64,000 nt of DNA, from IMG/VR virus record IMGVR_UViG_3300017786_000008, positions 16,093 through 80,092 of that record; one strand, 5' to 3'. This document shows positions 1 to 8,019 of this stretch, in pieces. Within the stretch, counting starts at the first letter, position 1. The number at the start of each line of letters is the position of its first letter. The notes under the pieces are model-generated. The model was not told the origin of the DNA, ran no database searches, and saw only the letters and a list, made by a program, of their open reading frames with translations. A program made the translations under genes and the position numbers. This DNA is from a virus.

Positions 1-74
1 TCAGTAAAAGTGTGTGTCTGAGTAAAGGCCCATACTGGGGTAAGTAATAATAAGATTAATACTAATTTTTTCAT
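1..74 (-). CDS. Secreted protein with signal peptide, N-terminal fragment
   Basis: An ATG at 74-72 opens a frame that runs off the left edge of the window. It reads MKKLVLILLLLTPVWA followed by FTQTHTFT. This is a classic signal peptide: two lysines, a leucine-rich hydrophobic core and a small residue (VWA) at the likely signal peptidase I site. The start follows the stop codon of the upstream gene by one base, so translation is probably coupled. Only about 24 residues are visible, so the mature product is unknown. A secreted or periplasmic product next to membrane and amidase-like genes suggests an envelope or lysis role, which is inference. Confidence 0.6.
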   Translation of the reverse strand, partial: MKKLVLILLLLTPVWAFTQTHTFT

Positions 75-75
75 A

Positions 76-393
76 TTAATTACTTTTTTTAAGTCTATTT
101 TTTAGAGAGTTAGTTGCCTGTTTTCCTGTTTTCTTTTTTACTTTAGGTTTTTTAGTTTTAAGTTCTTTTAATTCCTTATCTGTATCAGCAATTTTTTTCT
201 TCGTAACTTTCTTTTTCTTTTTTACGTTTTCTATCTTTTTATCAACTTCTTTTGTTTTCTTTTTGTTGGATTTAATATTTTTTTTAAGTTTCTTAACTTT
301 TTTATCGGTGTGTGAGTTCATCATCCATACTAGACCTATAAAGAACCCTATAACACCTAATACCCATTTCCACGATTTTCTTAAAAATTCCAT
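76..393 (-). CDS. Small membrane-anchored, Lys-rich coiled-coil protein
   Basis: This 105-aa protein has one N-terminal transmembrane helix (about residues 9-26, WVLGVIGFFIGLVWMM). The rest is a strongly basic heptad-like region rich in KKK, which should form a charged coiled coil. There is no signal cleavage site, so it is probably a membrane-tethered protein. It lies in a chain of genes separated by only one base, after an unknown 178-aa gene and before a signal-peptide gene. A spanin-like or membrane-organising role is possible from the layout, but no family was recognised. Confidence 0.6.
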   Translation of the reverse strand: MEFLRKSWKWVLGVIGFFIGLVWMMNSHTDKKVKKLKKNIKSNKKKTKEVDKKIENVKKKKKVTKKKIADTDKELKELKTKKPKVKKKTGKQATNSLKNRLKKSN

Positions 394-394
394 A

Positions 395-931
395 CTATTC
401 GTTTTCGTCTTCCATTTTTTTAGTTGACTTTCTATCTGCCAATACTTTTGCCCATTTTGCGGAGAATATTTGGTAGTAGTCTTTTAGGTTATTTAACATC
501 TCTAACATTTCTGTATCTACCTTAACCATACTACCTGTAATATATACACCATTTCTTTCACCTACCGTATAAAAGAATTCTGTGTCGTATTTAACCAAAA
601 CCCCAGACCACTCTACATTATTATCGTATATATTTAGAGAATTGTAATCTACCAAATCAGAAACTTGTTCAATAAAATCGTCCATTGTTTCTTGATATGT
701 GTTTTTTTCTTCGTCAGTTAAAGTTATATCTGTTGTAGTATAACCATGTACTATTATTTTTCCACTAGAAACTTCATACTCTTTTATTTTTTCCTCATCT
801 CTTTGCATATCTAAATTATCATCTTTTTCTACCTGTTCAAATAATTTTTTAGATTTATTTAAAAGTGACTTCATTTCATCGTACTTATCATTTTGGTACT
901 CGGTATAATCTTTAATAATAGCTTTTTTCAT
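395..931 (-). CDS. Hypothetical protein, helical and acidic
   Basis: This 178-aa protein was not recognised. The first 60 residues are predicted helical and highly charged (many E/K/D). The middle holds short beta-like segments (IIVHGYTTTDITL; VLVKYDTEFFYTVG), and the C-terminus is helical and ends in an acidic tail (KKMEDENE). There is no signal peptide or membrane segment. The ATG at 931 overlaps the stop codon of the upstream amidase-like gene (ATGA overlap), so the two are probably translated together. Confidence 0.6.
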   Translation of the reverse strand: MKKAIIKDYTEYQNDKYDEMKSLLNKSKKLFEQVEKDDNLDMQRDEEKIKEYEVSSGKIIVHGYTTTDITLTDEEKNTYQETMDDFIEQVSDLVDYNSLNIYDNNVEWSGVLVKYDTEFFYTVGERNGVYITGSMVKVDTEMLEMLNNLKDYYQIFSAKWAKVLADRKSTKKMEDENE

Positions 932-1485
932 AATAGTTCAAAATTAAAAGATGGGTTTATGTCGGTCCAATATTCATTATAGTTACTTCTAGAAACTATA
1001 CCTTTAAAATTTTCTATTCCATCAACTAGAACATTATGCCCTATAAAATCTTGTGGTATGTTTTGTTTCTTACAAATATCTTTAACCAGTTTTAAAGTAC
1101 TTTCCATCTGTTTATTAGTATAAATATCCCAAAAATGTTTACCTCTCCATTTTTTTTCATGGACTTTATTATTATAAATATCACCTAACCAGTCAACAAA
1201 CTTACCATCTACACTTCTTCTTTTTAACCAACCAACATTTTCCAAACAAACAACAACCACTCCTTTATTGGTGTATCCGTCTAAAAAATAGGGTGTCACG
1301 TCTTCTTTATTTAAATTATTTATTTTACCACTTTTTTCTATTAGGTAATTTGGTACTTTCTTATAGTTACCGTTCAATCTAAATTTTATTGAGTTTAGGA
1401 AATCTTTGCTATTTCTGTTTGTGTTACACAAAAGAATTTGTTTACTTTCTACCTTTGTATTGGAGTGTGTTTTTATTTTTTTCAT
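928..1485 (-). CDS. N-acetylmuramoyl-L-alanine amidase-like protein, catalytic residues apparently lost
   Basis: The layout resembles phage type-2 amidases (T7 lysozyme/AmpD/PGRP fold). There is an N-terminal strand SKQILLCNTNR where active enzymes have a His (usually followed by a Thr). A VVVVCLENVGWL strand follows, then a helix KQMESTLKLVKDICKKQNI, and finally GIVSRSNYNEYWTDINPSFNF in place of the AmpD 'GH...DPG..F' segment. The first His is replaced (CN) and the second His position is Ser/Arg; only the Asp of WTD remains. It may be a cell-wall-binding pseudo-enzyme or an unusual metal site. The open frame reaches a GTG at 1491, but the ATG at 1485 is the better start (185 aa). It still overlaps the upstream gene by about 44 bases. 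Confidence 0.5.
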   Translation of the reverse strand: MKKIKTHSNTKVESKQILLCNTNRNSKDFLNSIKFRLNGNYKKVPNYLIEKSGKINNLNKEDVTPYFLDGYTNKGVVVVCLENVGWLKRRSVDGKFVDWLGDIYNNKVHEKKWRGKHFWDIYTNKQMESTLKLVKDICKKQNIPQDFIGHNVLVDGIENFKGIVSRSNYNEYWTDINPSFNFELL

Positions 1486-2689
1486 TTTCACTTCTTACAA
1501 CTTTATTTATTAATGTTTGTGTTGTGTCGGTTAGTCTATCTAAGTCTACATTTTCATCACTATAATTAATATTAAGTACTTCGGCTAATTTTTCAAGGTC
1601 TTTTTTAGAAGGATTTATTGGAGTTGGGTTGGTTTCTTCTTCAGTCTTACCTATTTCTTTACTTAGATTTTCTATTTCGTCTTTGGTTAAATTTTCTGTT
1701 GTGGTTATGATATTATCATAGTGTAGTCCGTCATTACCATTTTGTCCTATAATATTCATCCTTTTTTCATCTATTTCTAATTCTTCTTTTTTGTCTTGTC
1801 TTTTAAAAGCTTCCGAAACTTCTTCCATAGTATAGGGTGTGTTAAACTCTAGTCCATCTGGTGCAGACATTTTAACTTCTGGTTCCTTTCTTCGTATTTG
1901 TGTAAATGCAAAGTTTGCTGCTACAACCAATGCTATTGCTAATGGGTCGAAAACAAATATAATTAATAATAAAAACCAGTTGACTACTTGACCCATTGGG
2001 TATCCTGTTGTTTCTGCTAGATATTTAAGTGGACCTAGTTCTCTTTGTTCTTCATTACCAATTTCTAATTCTAATAGTTCTGTATCAATTCTCATTACCG
2101 AATCCATTACAGCTTCTAATTTTAGATTTAGTTTATCTCTATCTTCTATTGTAGTTTTTAATTCTGATTGTAATGCTCTTCTTGTTGAACTAGAAGTTGT
2201 TGTTATCACTTTTTCAGCTTCGGCATCGTAGTATGACACTTGAGCAGGATTTGAAAGAGATGTTCTTAAATCCGAAATAGTTGTATTTAATTGTGTCTTT
2301 TCTAAAGTAAGGTCTGTCTTCTGTTCCTCAAATCTACTTTGTTTAGTTTCTAAAACCACCAAAGATTTGTCTAAGAATTCCGATTTGGTTGCTGTTTCTT
2401 GATAGGCTCCGGATAAAAATCCGTATATACCACCAGATGTAATTAGTATTAAAACAAAACACGCTATAGATAAATAAATTCTGAGTACTTTATTTATGGT
2501 GTCCCAGTATTGGTATAGTAGTGATGCTACCACTAATTTGGCAAATTCAAGACTTCCGGCCATAATAATTACCTGTGTACTAGCCCCCGCAAATAGTTTA
2601 CTTAAACCGAATACGGAATAAAAAGCAGCTGAACCAGATACAGCAAGTGCTGATAGTGCTATTAATAATGGAAATAATGTTTTTTTCAT
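1442..2689 (-). CDS. Four-helix membrane protein with long periplasm-type coiled coil
   Basis: This 415-aa protein has hydrophobic segments at about residues 5-32, 36-62, 68-94 and 235-262. Between the third and fourth lies a long coiled-coil region (about 100-215) rich in E, K, Q and L. A hydrophilic C-terminal tail of about 150 residues is rich in E, N and T. The topology places the coiled coil on one side of the membrane and the tail in the cytoplasm or the reverse. No named family was recognised. It lies just after the sigma factor gene and before an amidase-like gene, so a role in envelope remodelling or lysis is possible. The ATG is preceded by an A-rich stretch (AATAAAAGGATAA) and by one copy of the TATTTAT motif. 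Confidence 0.65.
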   Translation of the reverse strand: MKKTLFPLLIALSALAVSGSAAFYSVFGLSKLFAGASTQVIIMAGSLEFAKLVVASLLYQYWDTINKVLRIYLSIACFVLILITSGGIYGFLSGAYQETATKSEFLDKSLVVLETKQSRFEEQKTDLTLEKTQLNTTISDLRTSLSNPAQVSYYDAEAEKVITTTSSSTRRALQSELKTTIEDRDKLNLKLEAVMDSVMRIDTELLELEIGNEEQRELGPLKYLAETTGYPMGQVVNWFLLLIIFVFDPLAIALVVAANFAFTQIRRKEPEVKMSAPDGLEFNTPYTMEEVSEAFKRQDKKEELEIDEKRMNIIGQNGNDGLHYDNIITTTENLTKDEIENLSKEIGKTEEETNPTPINPSKKDLEKLAEVLNINYSDENVDLDRLTDTTQTLINKVVRSENEKNKNTLQYKGRK

Positions 2690-2710
2690 TTATCCTTTTA
2701 TTGATAAATA

Positions 2711-3508
2711 TTAATCAGTTAGGTATTCTAATAACTGATAGCTATCATTTCTTAACTTACGCAAAGCTTTTTCTTTTATTTGTCTTACCCTTTCTTTTGT
2801 TAAAGATAGTCCATCACCAATCTCTTGTAGTGTCATAGGTGTTTTATTAAGACCATAATAATCTATTATTATATTTTTTTCTCTCTCATCCAATGCCGCC
2901 ATTAACTTAGTTAACTCATCTTTTAAATTTACCTCATCAGCAAAAGATTCTTCTGGGTTATCCGCGTCTTTATTAACTAAAATATCTATAAGTGTGTCAC
3001 CCTCTTCATTTATAGGTCTGTCATAATTTATAGTTGTTGGTAACATAGCTAGTTTAGTATTTAATTTACCTATTTCATCGGTAACTTTTTTTCTTTCTTT
3101 ATGTAATTCTTGTATAATATTTACCGGGAGTCTTATTGTACGTGCATGTTCATTTAAAGACTGTAGTATAGATTGTTTTACCCACCAAACAGCGTATGAT
3201 ATAAATCTAAACCCTTTTTCCCATTTAAAATTATTAATAGCTTTTAGTAATCCGTAGTTACCTTCCGCTATTAAATCTGGTAAATCTACTCCTTGTCCTT
3301 GGTAATCTTTTGCTACACTAATTACAAATCTAAGATTTCCTTCTAATAGTTCTAAATGTATTTTTTCTCTCTCTTTTACTGAAAGTTCGTTACTTAACAT
3401 CATTTTTGCCAGTTCTTTTTCTCTTGCTGGTGTTAAAACTTTTCTTTTTCTCACATCTTTTAGATACTGAGAGATTTCTGCTTGGTTTATAAATGTATTT
3501 TTTGACAT
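2711..3508 (-). CDS. RNA polymerase sigma factor, RpoD-like (sigma-70 family)
   Basis: This 265-aa sigma factor redirects host RNA polymerase. A short N-terminal helix resembles region 1.2 (ISQYLKDVRKRKVLTPARE). Region 2 spans about 53-120 (NLRFVISVAKDY; DLIAEGNYGLLKAINNF; RFISYAVWWVKQSI), including the -10 recognition helix. A reduced region 3 covers about 124-180. Region 4 covers about 197-254, with its helix-turn-helix at LTLQEIGDGLSLTKERVRQIK. It has no region 1.1, and it is far closer to housekeeping sigma factors than T4 gp55 is. It is preceded by a 155-base leader with two hairpins, unusually long for this genome. It is probably the regulator of a phage gene class; which class is not shown by the sequence. 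Confidence 0.93.
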   Translation of the reverse strand: MSKNTFINQAEISQYLKDVRKRKVLTPAREKELAKMMLSNELSVKEREKIHLELLEGNLRFVISVAKDYQGQGVDLPDLIAEGNYGLLKAINNFKWEKGFRFISYAVWWVKQSILQSLNEHARTIRLPVNIIQELHKERKKVTDEIGKLNTKLAMLPTTINYDRPINEEGDTLIDILVNKDADNPEESFADEVNLKDELTKLMAALDEREKNIIIDYYGLNKTPMTLQEIGDGLSLTKERVRQIKEKALRKLRNDSYQLLEYLTD

Positions 3509-3562
3509 ATAATTACTTTTTATTTATTAAACGTTTATATACTTATTTTATTACAAATAGTG

Positions 3563-3594
3563 TACCGTAATGGTATTACTGACTTTTTGTCAGT
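3563..3594 (-). promoter_or_regulatory. Two tandem hairpins in the leader of the sigma factor gene
   Basis: On the minus strand ACTGAC-AAAAA-GTCAGT (3594-3578) is a perfect 6-bp stem with an A5 loop. Two bases later comes TACC-ATTAC-GGTA (3575-3563), a 4-bp stem. Neither is followed by a U-tract, so they do not look like intrinsic terminators. They lie 55-86 bases upstream of the sigma factor start codon and could be an operator or an mRNA structure. The rest of the 155-base gap (3509-3664) is A/T-rich and holds no open frame of note. Confidence 0.4.
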
Positions 3595-3610
3595 TTCACT
3601 AAATATTGTA

Positions 3611-3618
3611 CAAATATA
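3611..3618 (-). promoter_or_regulatory. Possible Bacteroidota-type -7 element (TATATTTG)
   Basis: TATATTTG on the minus strand matches the Bacteroidota -7 consensus TAnnTTTG. It lies about 100 bases upstream of the sigma factor ATG and upstream of the two hairpins. No clear TTTG -33 box is seen at the expected 19-21 base spacing, so this is a weak call in an A/T-rich region. Confidence 0.25.
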
Positions 3619-3664
3619 ATAAATAAATTTGAATTATTTGTATGTTTTGGGATAAACTTATATC

Positions 3665-4030
3665 TTAGGTAAGGTATGGTGTTAGGACTTTTATTATGTT
3701 TTCTGATGTCATGTCATTTACACACTTCCCATCATCACAATTTACAGTATCTTGTACTGATGGTATATAAGATATTTCACCATTATCACTTTCTATAACG
3801 ATAACTGGTGTAAACCAGTTAAAGCCATTATTGTCTCTTTCTGCATCTATAAAATCCCATCTATTAGCAGAGTTAATTTTTTTTTGTTCTTCTGAATCTA
3901 CTTTAGTGGTGATACTTAAGTTGGTAAATGGAATATTGTTATCCTGTAGAATATTTTTTAAAGTTTTACAGTCTTCACATACATCTTCAGTAAATAATGA
4001 TAATTTATAATTTCCTGTATTAAATTTCAT
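3665..4030 (-). CDS. Glutaredoxin/thioredoxin-like protein
   Basis: This 121-aa thioredoxin-fold protein has the redox motif CEDC at residues 18-21 after the first beta strand (YKLSLFTEDVCEDC). The cis-proline is at T74-P75 (FTPVIVIES). An insertion (VDSEEQKKINSANRWDFIDAERDNN) separates the two. Near the C-terminus a further Cys pair (NCDDGKC) may bind metal or form a disulfide. The likely role is to pass electrons to a reductase such as the class II ribonucleotide reductase encoded at 50140-52044, or to keep Cys-rich phage proteins reduced; both are inference. It lies between the Rad50-like block and the sigma factor. Confidence 0.75.
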   Translation of the reverse strand: MKFNTGNYKLSLFTEDVCEDCKTLKNILQDNNIPFTNLSITTKVDSEEQKKINSANRWDFIDAERDNNGFNWFTPVIVIESDNGEISYIPSVQDTVNCDDGKCVNDMTSENIIKVLTPYLT

Positions 4031-4057
4031 ATAATAATATTTTTAAAAAGTTATTTA

Positions 4058-4615
4058 TTAAATTTTATTATATTTTTTTAAGAAATCAAGTTCTTCTTGT
4101 GTTAAACTCTCCATACCCTCATCAATAATCTTATCTAGGACGTTATCTACGTTTAAAGGTCTTAACTTGTTTGTTTTTATTTTTTCTATTGGGTTAAGTA
4201 GTGTGTCTCTTAATCTCTTAACTTTACTATCCATTAAATTCTTTAGTTGGTCTGCTAAAGCTTGTGCAACTCTAGGGTCTATGTTTAGTTGTGGGTGGAG
4301 AGGTGCTTTACCAAATAAATGATTTTCTAAATTTTTATCTAACCTATAACCTAATTTTCTAGGTTTAGGCATTAAGAAATAAGTAGATATGTGTGGTTCT
4401 AAAAATTCTTCTAGTATCTGATTTATATCTTCAAATACTAGTTCAGATTTTATACACATTATTATTACTTTGTCCCCAGTAACAAAACTAAATTCTTGTG
4501 TTGTAACAATGGTCTCCATAATATCTCTAATATTATTCATTATTGGTGCGTTTCTTTCTATTGTTTCCCAATTTCCAAACATAAATAATAGATATTTTTT
4601 TATTCTAGGTTTCAT
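4058..4615 (-). CDS. Hypothetical protein downstream of gene 46
   Basis: This 185-aa protein was not recognised. The N-terminal half is alpha/beta (KKYLLFMFGNWETIE; VTGDKVIIMCIKS). The C-terminal half is helical, with a basic region and a terminal ESLTQEELDFLKKYNK helix. There is no signal peptide or membrane segment. It starts 12 bases after the stop of the Rad50-like gene and is probably co-transcribed with it. A copy of the TATTTAT motif lies immediately before its ATG. Confidence 0.6.
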   Translation of the reverse strand: MKPRIKKYLLFMFGNWETIERNAPIMNNIRDIMETIVTTQEFSFVTGDKVIIMCIKSELVFEDINQILEEFLEPHISTYFLMPKPRKLGYRLDKNLENHLFGKAPLHPQLNIDPRVAQALADQLKNLMDSKVKRLRDTLLNPIEKIKTNKLRPLNVDNVLDKIIDEGMESLTQEELDFLKKYNKI

Positions 4616-4627
4616 AGTTATAAATAT

Positions 4628-6958
4628 TTAAACAAGCTTTGAAATATTATTTTCTTTCTTAATTGTTATATTGTTATCTGCCCATTCTCTAACTAGTGGG
4701 TTGTGGGTGATTAGAAAAACGTTTTCAAAATAATCTTTTATCCTTGTAAAGAATACTCCTACTTGGTCTAGATTTTCATTACTTACCTTACCCAATACTT
4801 CGTCAAAGACTGTAATGTTTGGTCTTGGTAGGCAGGATACTTTTGTCAATACAGTACGTATAGCTAAAGAAGATAGTGTTTTTTCAAATCCACTACCTGT
4901 AGATAGTAGTTTTTCTACGTTTGTTTGATTATCTACCATCCAGAATTCCACTTCATTTTTATCATTTACTCTTATCTCTACCATAAAATTTGTAACATCA
5001 GATAGTAATCTCATCAATTCATTATTTAATTTAGGTACAACACTCTTAACAATTGTTTTTATTATACCATTTTTACCAAATACAGTTAGATAAGCTCTAA
5101 AAACTTTTTCTACGTTATTTTCTTTTTTTATTTTTTCTATCTTACTATTATTATCGTTAATAGAATTATCTATTGTTTCTACTCTATTAGTATTGTATTC
5201 CACCTCTCTAAATATATTTTCTTTTTTATTTTTTAATACATCAATTTCAGAGTTAATACTTAATACACCTTTTTCTAATTTAGCGTTATTTTCTAATCTT
5301 TCTTTATTTTCTCGCCACTTAATTAATTTATTTTTTAATTTTTCTAGTTCTAATTTTTTTTGTCCAACTTCTAAAATCAACCTTTCCTTTTTTAAAAGTT
5401 CTTTTTCATACTCATCAAAAACATTTTTTTTAGTTGTTAAATTCTCTACAATAATATTTAATTTTTTTAATTCTAAGTTTTTATTTTCTATATTTAACTC
5501 TAAATTTTTTGTTTCTTCAGTTAATTTATCTATTTCTTCACTATGGTCCACATCCTTTAATGTTTGTTTACAAGTAGGGCATATTTCAGATTCTTTTAAG
5601 TTTTTGAGGGTGTTAGTTAAATTTTTTAGATTAGTCTTATTTTTTACATTTTCAATATTAAGTTCATCTCTACTTTTAGTTTTATCTCTCAATAAATTTA
5701 AATCTATTTCTTCTGGTATTTCTTTATCACCATAGACCTTTAATTTTGTACTTAAACCATTTAGCTCGTTTTCTACTTGCTCTATACTACCCTCCACCAA
5801 TCTAGGGTTCACATTTTGTATTTCAGTATCTATATCAGTTATTTTCTGACTTATTAGATTATCTCTAAGGTTATTTTTTTCTTTTAACTCCTCTTCCCAA
5901 GTTTTTAGATTTTTTTCGTTGGTTATATTGTTTTTTATTAGGTCTTCTTTTTCTTTTAAATATTTTTTTATTTCTTCTTTTAATTCTTCTGTATTATATA
6001 CATTAGAAATTAGTGTTTTAGACCATTTTGAATACATTTCTTTGCACGCTTTTTCTTTATCTTTTAAAACCTCTAAACCTATAAACCTACTAAGAACGTT
6101 ACCTCTTTCAGTAGGTTTAGACTCTATAAGAGATTCTAAATTAGATGCTGTAGATAGTACAGTAAGTAAAAAATCATTCATAGTACCTATAGATTCTTTT
6201 ATAAATTTTTCAGTCTCTCTTCTCTGTTCCCCAGTAAAATTTTGTAGTGAACCATCATCTTTTCTTTCTAAAAATTCTAGATTTGTACTAACTGACCATT
6301 CTCCCTTTTTTGTTTTTCTTCTTTTTATTTTTCTAACTATTATGTAATCACGACCGTCTATTTCAACTTCACCTTGTACAAAAACCTCATTTGATTTTTT
6401 AAACCTGTTAAATATTTCCCCAGCTTTACTGGATTTTGTTGTGGTATTAAAAAATAGAAATAGTATTAGGTCTACCGCTAACACTGACTTACCACCAAAG
6501 TTAGGTGGGTTAGAATCTATAACTGTTATCCCACCTAATTTTTTAACATCTAAATAATTATTGTCACCAAAAGATAAAAAATTAGAAAATTTAATATTTT
6601 TAATATAAACTCTTTTATATTTTGTATCTATTTCTACACTATCAGCTAATTCAGCATTTACCTTATCATCCAATCTTTTTAGTAGATTTACATCTACGCC
6701 CATATCATTTGCCATCACAAATTGTGACATTAAATTTCTTTGGTATGCTGTGTCTAAAATATTTTGTTCTAAATCTAGGTCTAATTCTTTACCTGATTTT
6801 CTATCGACGCCTCTTGTAAGAATTGTCACATTTTTAGAATTATATTTATTTTGGAAATAACTTCTAACTCTCTTAATTCTTTCTTGTGTAAAGTTTTCTG
6901 GTATGTCTTCCCAGGTTACCTTAATAAAGGGATTTTCTAATTTTTTTAATGTACTCAT
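4628..6958 (-). CDS. 46: Recombination endonuclease subunit gp46 (Rad50/SbcC-like ATPase)
   Basis: This is the ATPase half of the T4 gp46-gp47 (Rad50-Mre11) complex, which resects DNA ends for recombination-dependent replication. Counted from the chosen start, it has a 110-residue N-terminal extension, then the first ATPase strand (IKFSNFLSFG) and a Walker A ending GGKS near residue 157. A zinc-hook CPTC (about 460-463) lies between long coiled coils. The ABC signature STGSGFEKT is near 690, Walker B ITVFDEV near 718, and an H-loop FLITHN at the end. Walker A lacks the usual first Gly. The frame opens at a GTG at 6985, but the ATG at 6958 is preferred: it overlaps the glycosyltransferase stop by 4 bases (ATGA) and follows an A-run. 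It is separated from gene 47 by five genes. Confidence 0.9.
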   Translation of the reverse strand: MSTLKKLENPFIKVTWEDIPENFTQERIKRVRSYFQNKYNSKNVTILTRGVDRKSGKELDLDLEQNILDTAYQRNLMSQFVMANDMGVDVNLLKRLDDKVNAELADSVEIDTKYKRVYIKNIKFSNFLSFGDNNYLDVKKLGGITVIDSNPPNFGGKSVLAVDLILFLFFNTTTKSSKAGEIFNRFKKSNEVFVQGEVEIDGRDYIIVRKIKRRKTKKGEWSVSTNLEFLERKDDGSLQNFTGEQRRETEKFIKESIGTMNDFLLTVLSTASNLESLIESKPTERGNVLSRFIGLEVLKDKEKACKEMYSKWSKTLISNVYNTEELKEEIKKYLKEKEDLIKNNITNEKNLKTWEEELKEKNNLRDNLISQKITDIDTEIQNVNPRLVEGSIEQVENELNGLSTKLKVYGDKEIPEEIDLNLLRDKTKSRDELNIENVKNKTNLKNLTNTLKNLKESEICPTCKQTLKDVDHSEEIDKLTEETKNLELNIENKNLELKKLNIIVENLTTKKNVFDEYEKELLKKERLILEVGQKKLELEKLKNKLIKWRENKERLENNAKLEKGVLSINSEIDVLKNKKENIFREVEYNTNRVETIDNSINDNNSKIEKIKKENNVEKVFRAYLTVFGKNGIIKTIVKSVVPKLNNELMRLLSDVTNFMVEIRVNDKNEVEFWMVDNQTNVEKLLSTGSGFEKTLSSLAIRTVLTKVSCLPRPNITVFDEVLGKVSNENLDQVGVFFTRIKDYFENVFLITHNPLVREWADNNITIKKENNISKLV

Positions 6959-8019
6959 ATATTTTTTTTTATTGCTTCTACACACTTAATAATAATATTC
7001 TTAAAATTAATTTCGTCAAGTTTTCTTTTGTCACTATTAGCATATTCTTCAAATTTTTTATTTTTCCATTTTTCTAATTTTCCGTATAATTCACCATTCC
7101 TATTTTCCTTGATGTCTTCTAAATATAAATCCATTTCTTTTGCTGTTCTAGGCAATAAAAGGTCATATAATTCTGAAGGTACTCTTTCTAAATCCCAGTA
7201 ATCATGTACATACCTCATACCTAAATTATCTGATATTTTTTTTAAGTTTTTTATATAGATTGATTTATTAGCTAAAATCATTAAAAACCACATTATTGGA
7301 GATTTAAATTTTTTAAATATATTTGTTTTAACTATTTTAATCTCAGGGTGTCGTAATAAAAAATTATTATGTTCTTTTACACTATAAAATTTTATTATTT
7401 CTTTTTTTAATTTTTTTTGTGTTGTACTGTTGTGTGTTATTAGAACACTAGTAGTACCACCAAAATGTAGATATTTCACCCTAATCTTTTTAATTTTTTT
7501 TCCAACCCTATGAATAGAATTAGATAATTTTAAATCCTCATAACCAAAATAACACTCCTCATCATAACCACCTATCTCTAAAAACTTATCTCTTTCCATA
7601 AACATAGGAGCTTCTTTTAAAAAAAATTTTGTTTTAAATTTTTTGTACGGGATACCTGTGGTGTGTAAATCTGGACCAACAGCGTACACATCACTTGATA
7701 GTACTTTAGTTGCCTTTAATACCCAATTATAGTCTAAGATATCTACGTCATCATGAAAAAAAGCTAAGTACTTTTTATCTGTGTTTTTTACACCTAAATT
7801 ATATGCTTTTGGTATGTGGTATGGTAGTGATTTAATTACTTTTATACCTTTCATTTTAAAGTTTTGTTTTGGACCGGCATCAATTACCATTATTTCTATA
7901 TCCCAATCTGTTAAATGTTTTGTGGTTCTTTTAATACTAGGTATTAATCTCTCCTTTACAAATAAATCATTTAAACAACTTAAAATAATACACGAAATAC
8001 TTTTATTACCAACCATCAT
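6955..8019 (-). CDS. Family 2 glycosyltransferase
   Basis: This 354-aa protein has a GT-A fold typical of GT2 enzymes. The N-terminal strand is SISCIILSCLND, with VIDAGP as the nucleotide-binding region. The DxD-type motif is HDDVD at residues 89-93. The acceptor region GGYDEECYFGYEDL carries the catalytic-type ED at 161-162. The C-terminal third is basic and helical with no clear membrane helix. It transfers a sugar from a nucleotide-sugar donor; the acceptor is unknown. It overlaps the aminotransferase gene by 14 bases, so the two probably act in one pathway. This could modify DNA, a virion protein or the host surface. The start has two adjacent ATGs (8019 and 8016). Confidence 0.85.
   Translation of the reverse strand: MMVGNKSISCIILSCLNDLFVKERLIPSIKRTTKHLTDWDIEIMVIDAGPKQNFKMKGIKVIKSLPYHIPKAYNLGVKNTDKKYLAFFHDDVDILDYNWVLKATKVLSSDVYAVGPDLHTTGIPYKKFKTKFFLKEAPMFMERDKFLEIGGYDEECYFGYEDLKLSNSIHRVGKKIKKIRVKYLHFGGTTSVLITHNSTTQKKLKKEIIKFYSVKEHNNFLLRHPEIKIVKTNIFKKFKSPIMWFLMILANKSIYIKNLKKISDNLGMRYVHDYWDLERVPSELYDLLLPRTAKEMDLYLEDIKENRNGELYGKLEKWKNKKFEEYANSDKRKLDEINFKNIIIKCVEAIKKNI

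Noticed and set aside
2647-2838. Plus-strand open frames across the window (for example 2647-2838, 5193-5735, 46488-46874)
   Set aside because: All lie antisense inside well-supported minus-strand genes. Their proteins are low-complexity shadows (F, S, I, L runs) with no recognisable motif.
3606-3613. TTGTACAA palindrome near the sigma factor leader
   Set aside because: An 8-base palindrome in A/T-rich sequence is expected by chance and shows no second copy nearby.
6959-6985. GTG start at 6985 for the Rad50-like gene
   Set aside because: The ATG at 6958 gives a 4-base ATGA overlap and an A-rich leader, and the 9 extra residues are not needed.
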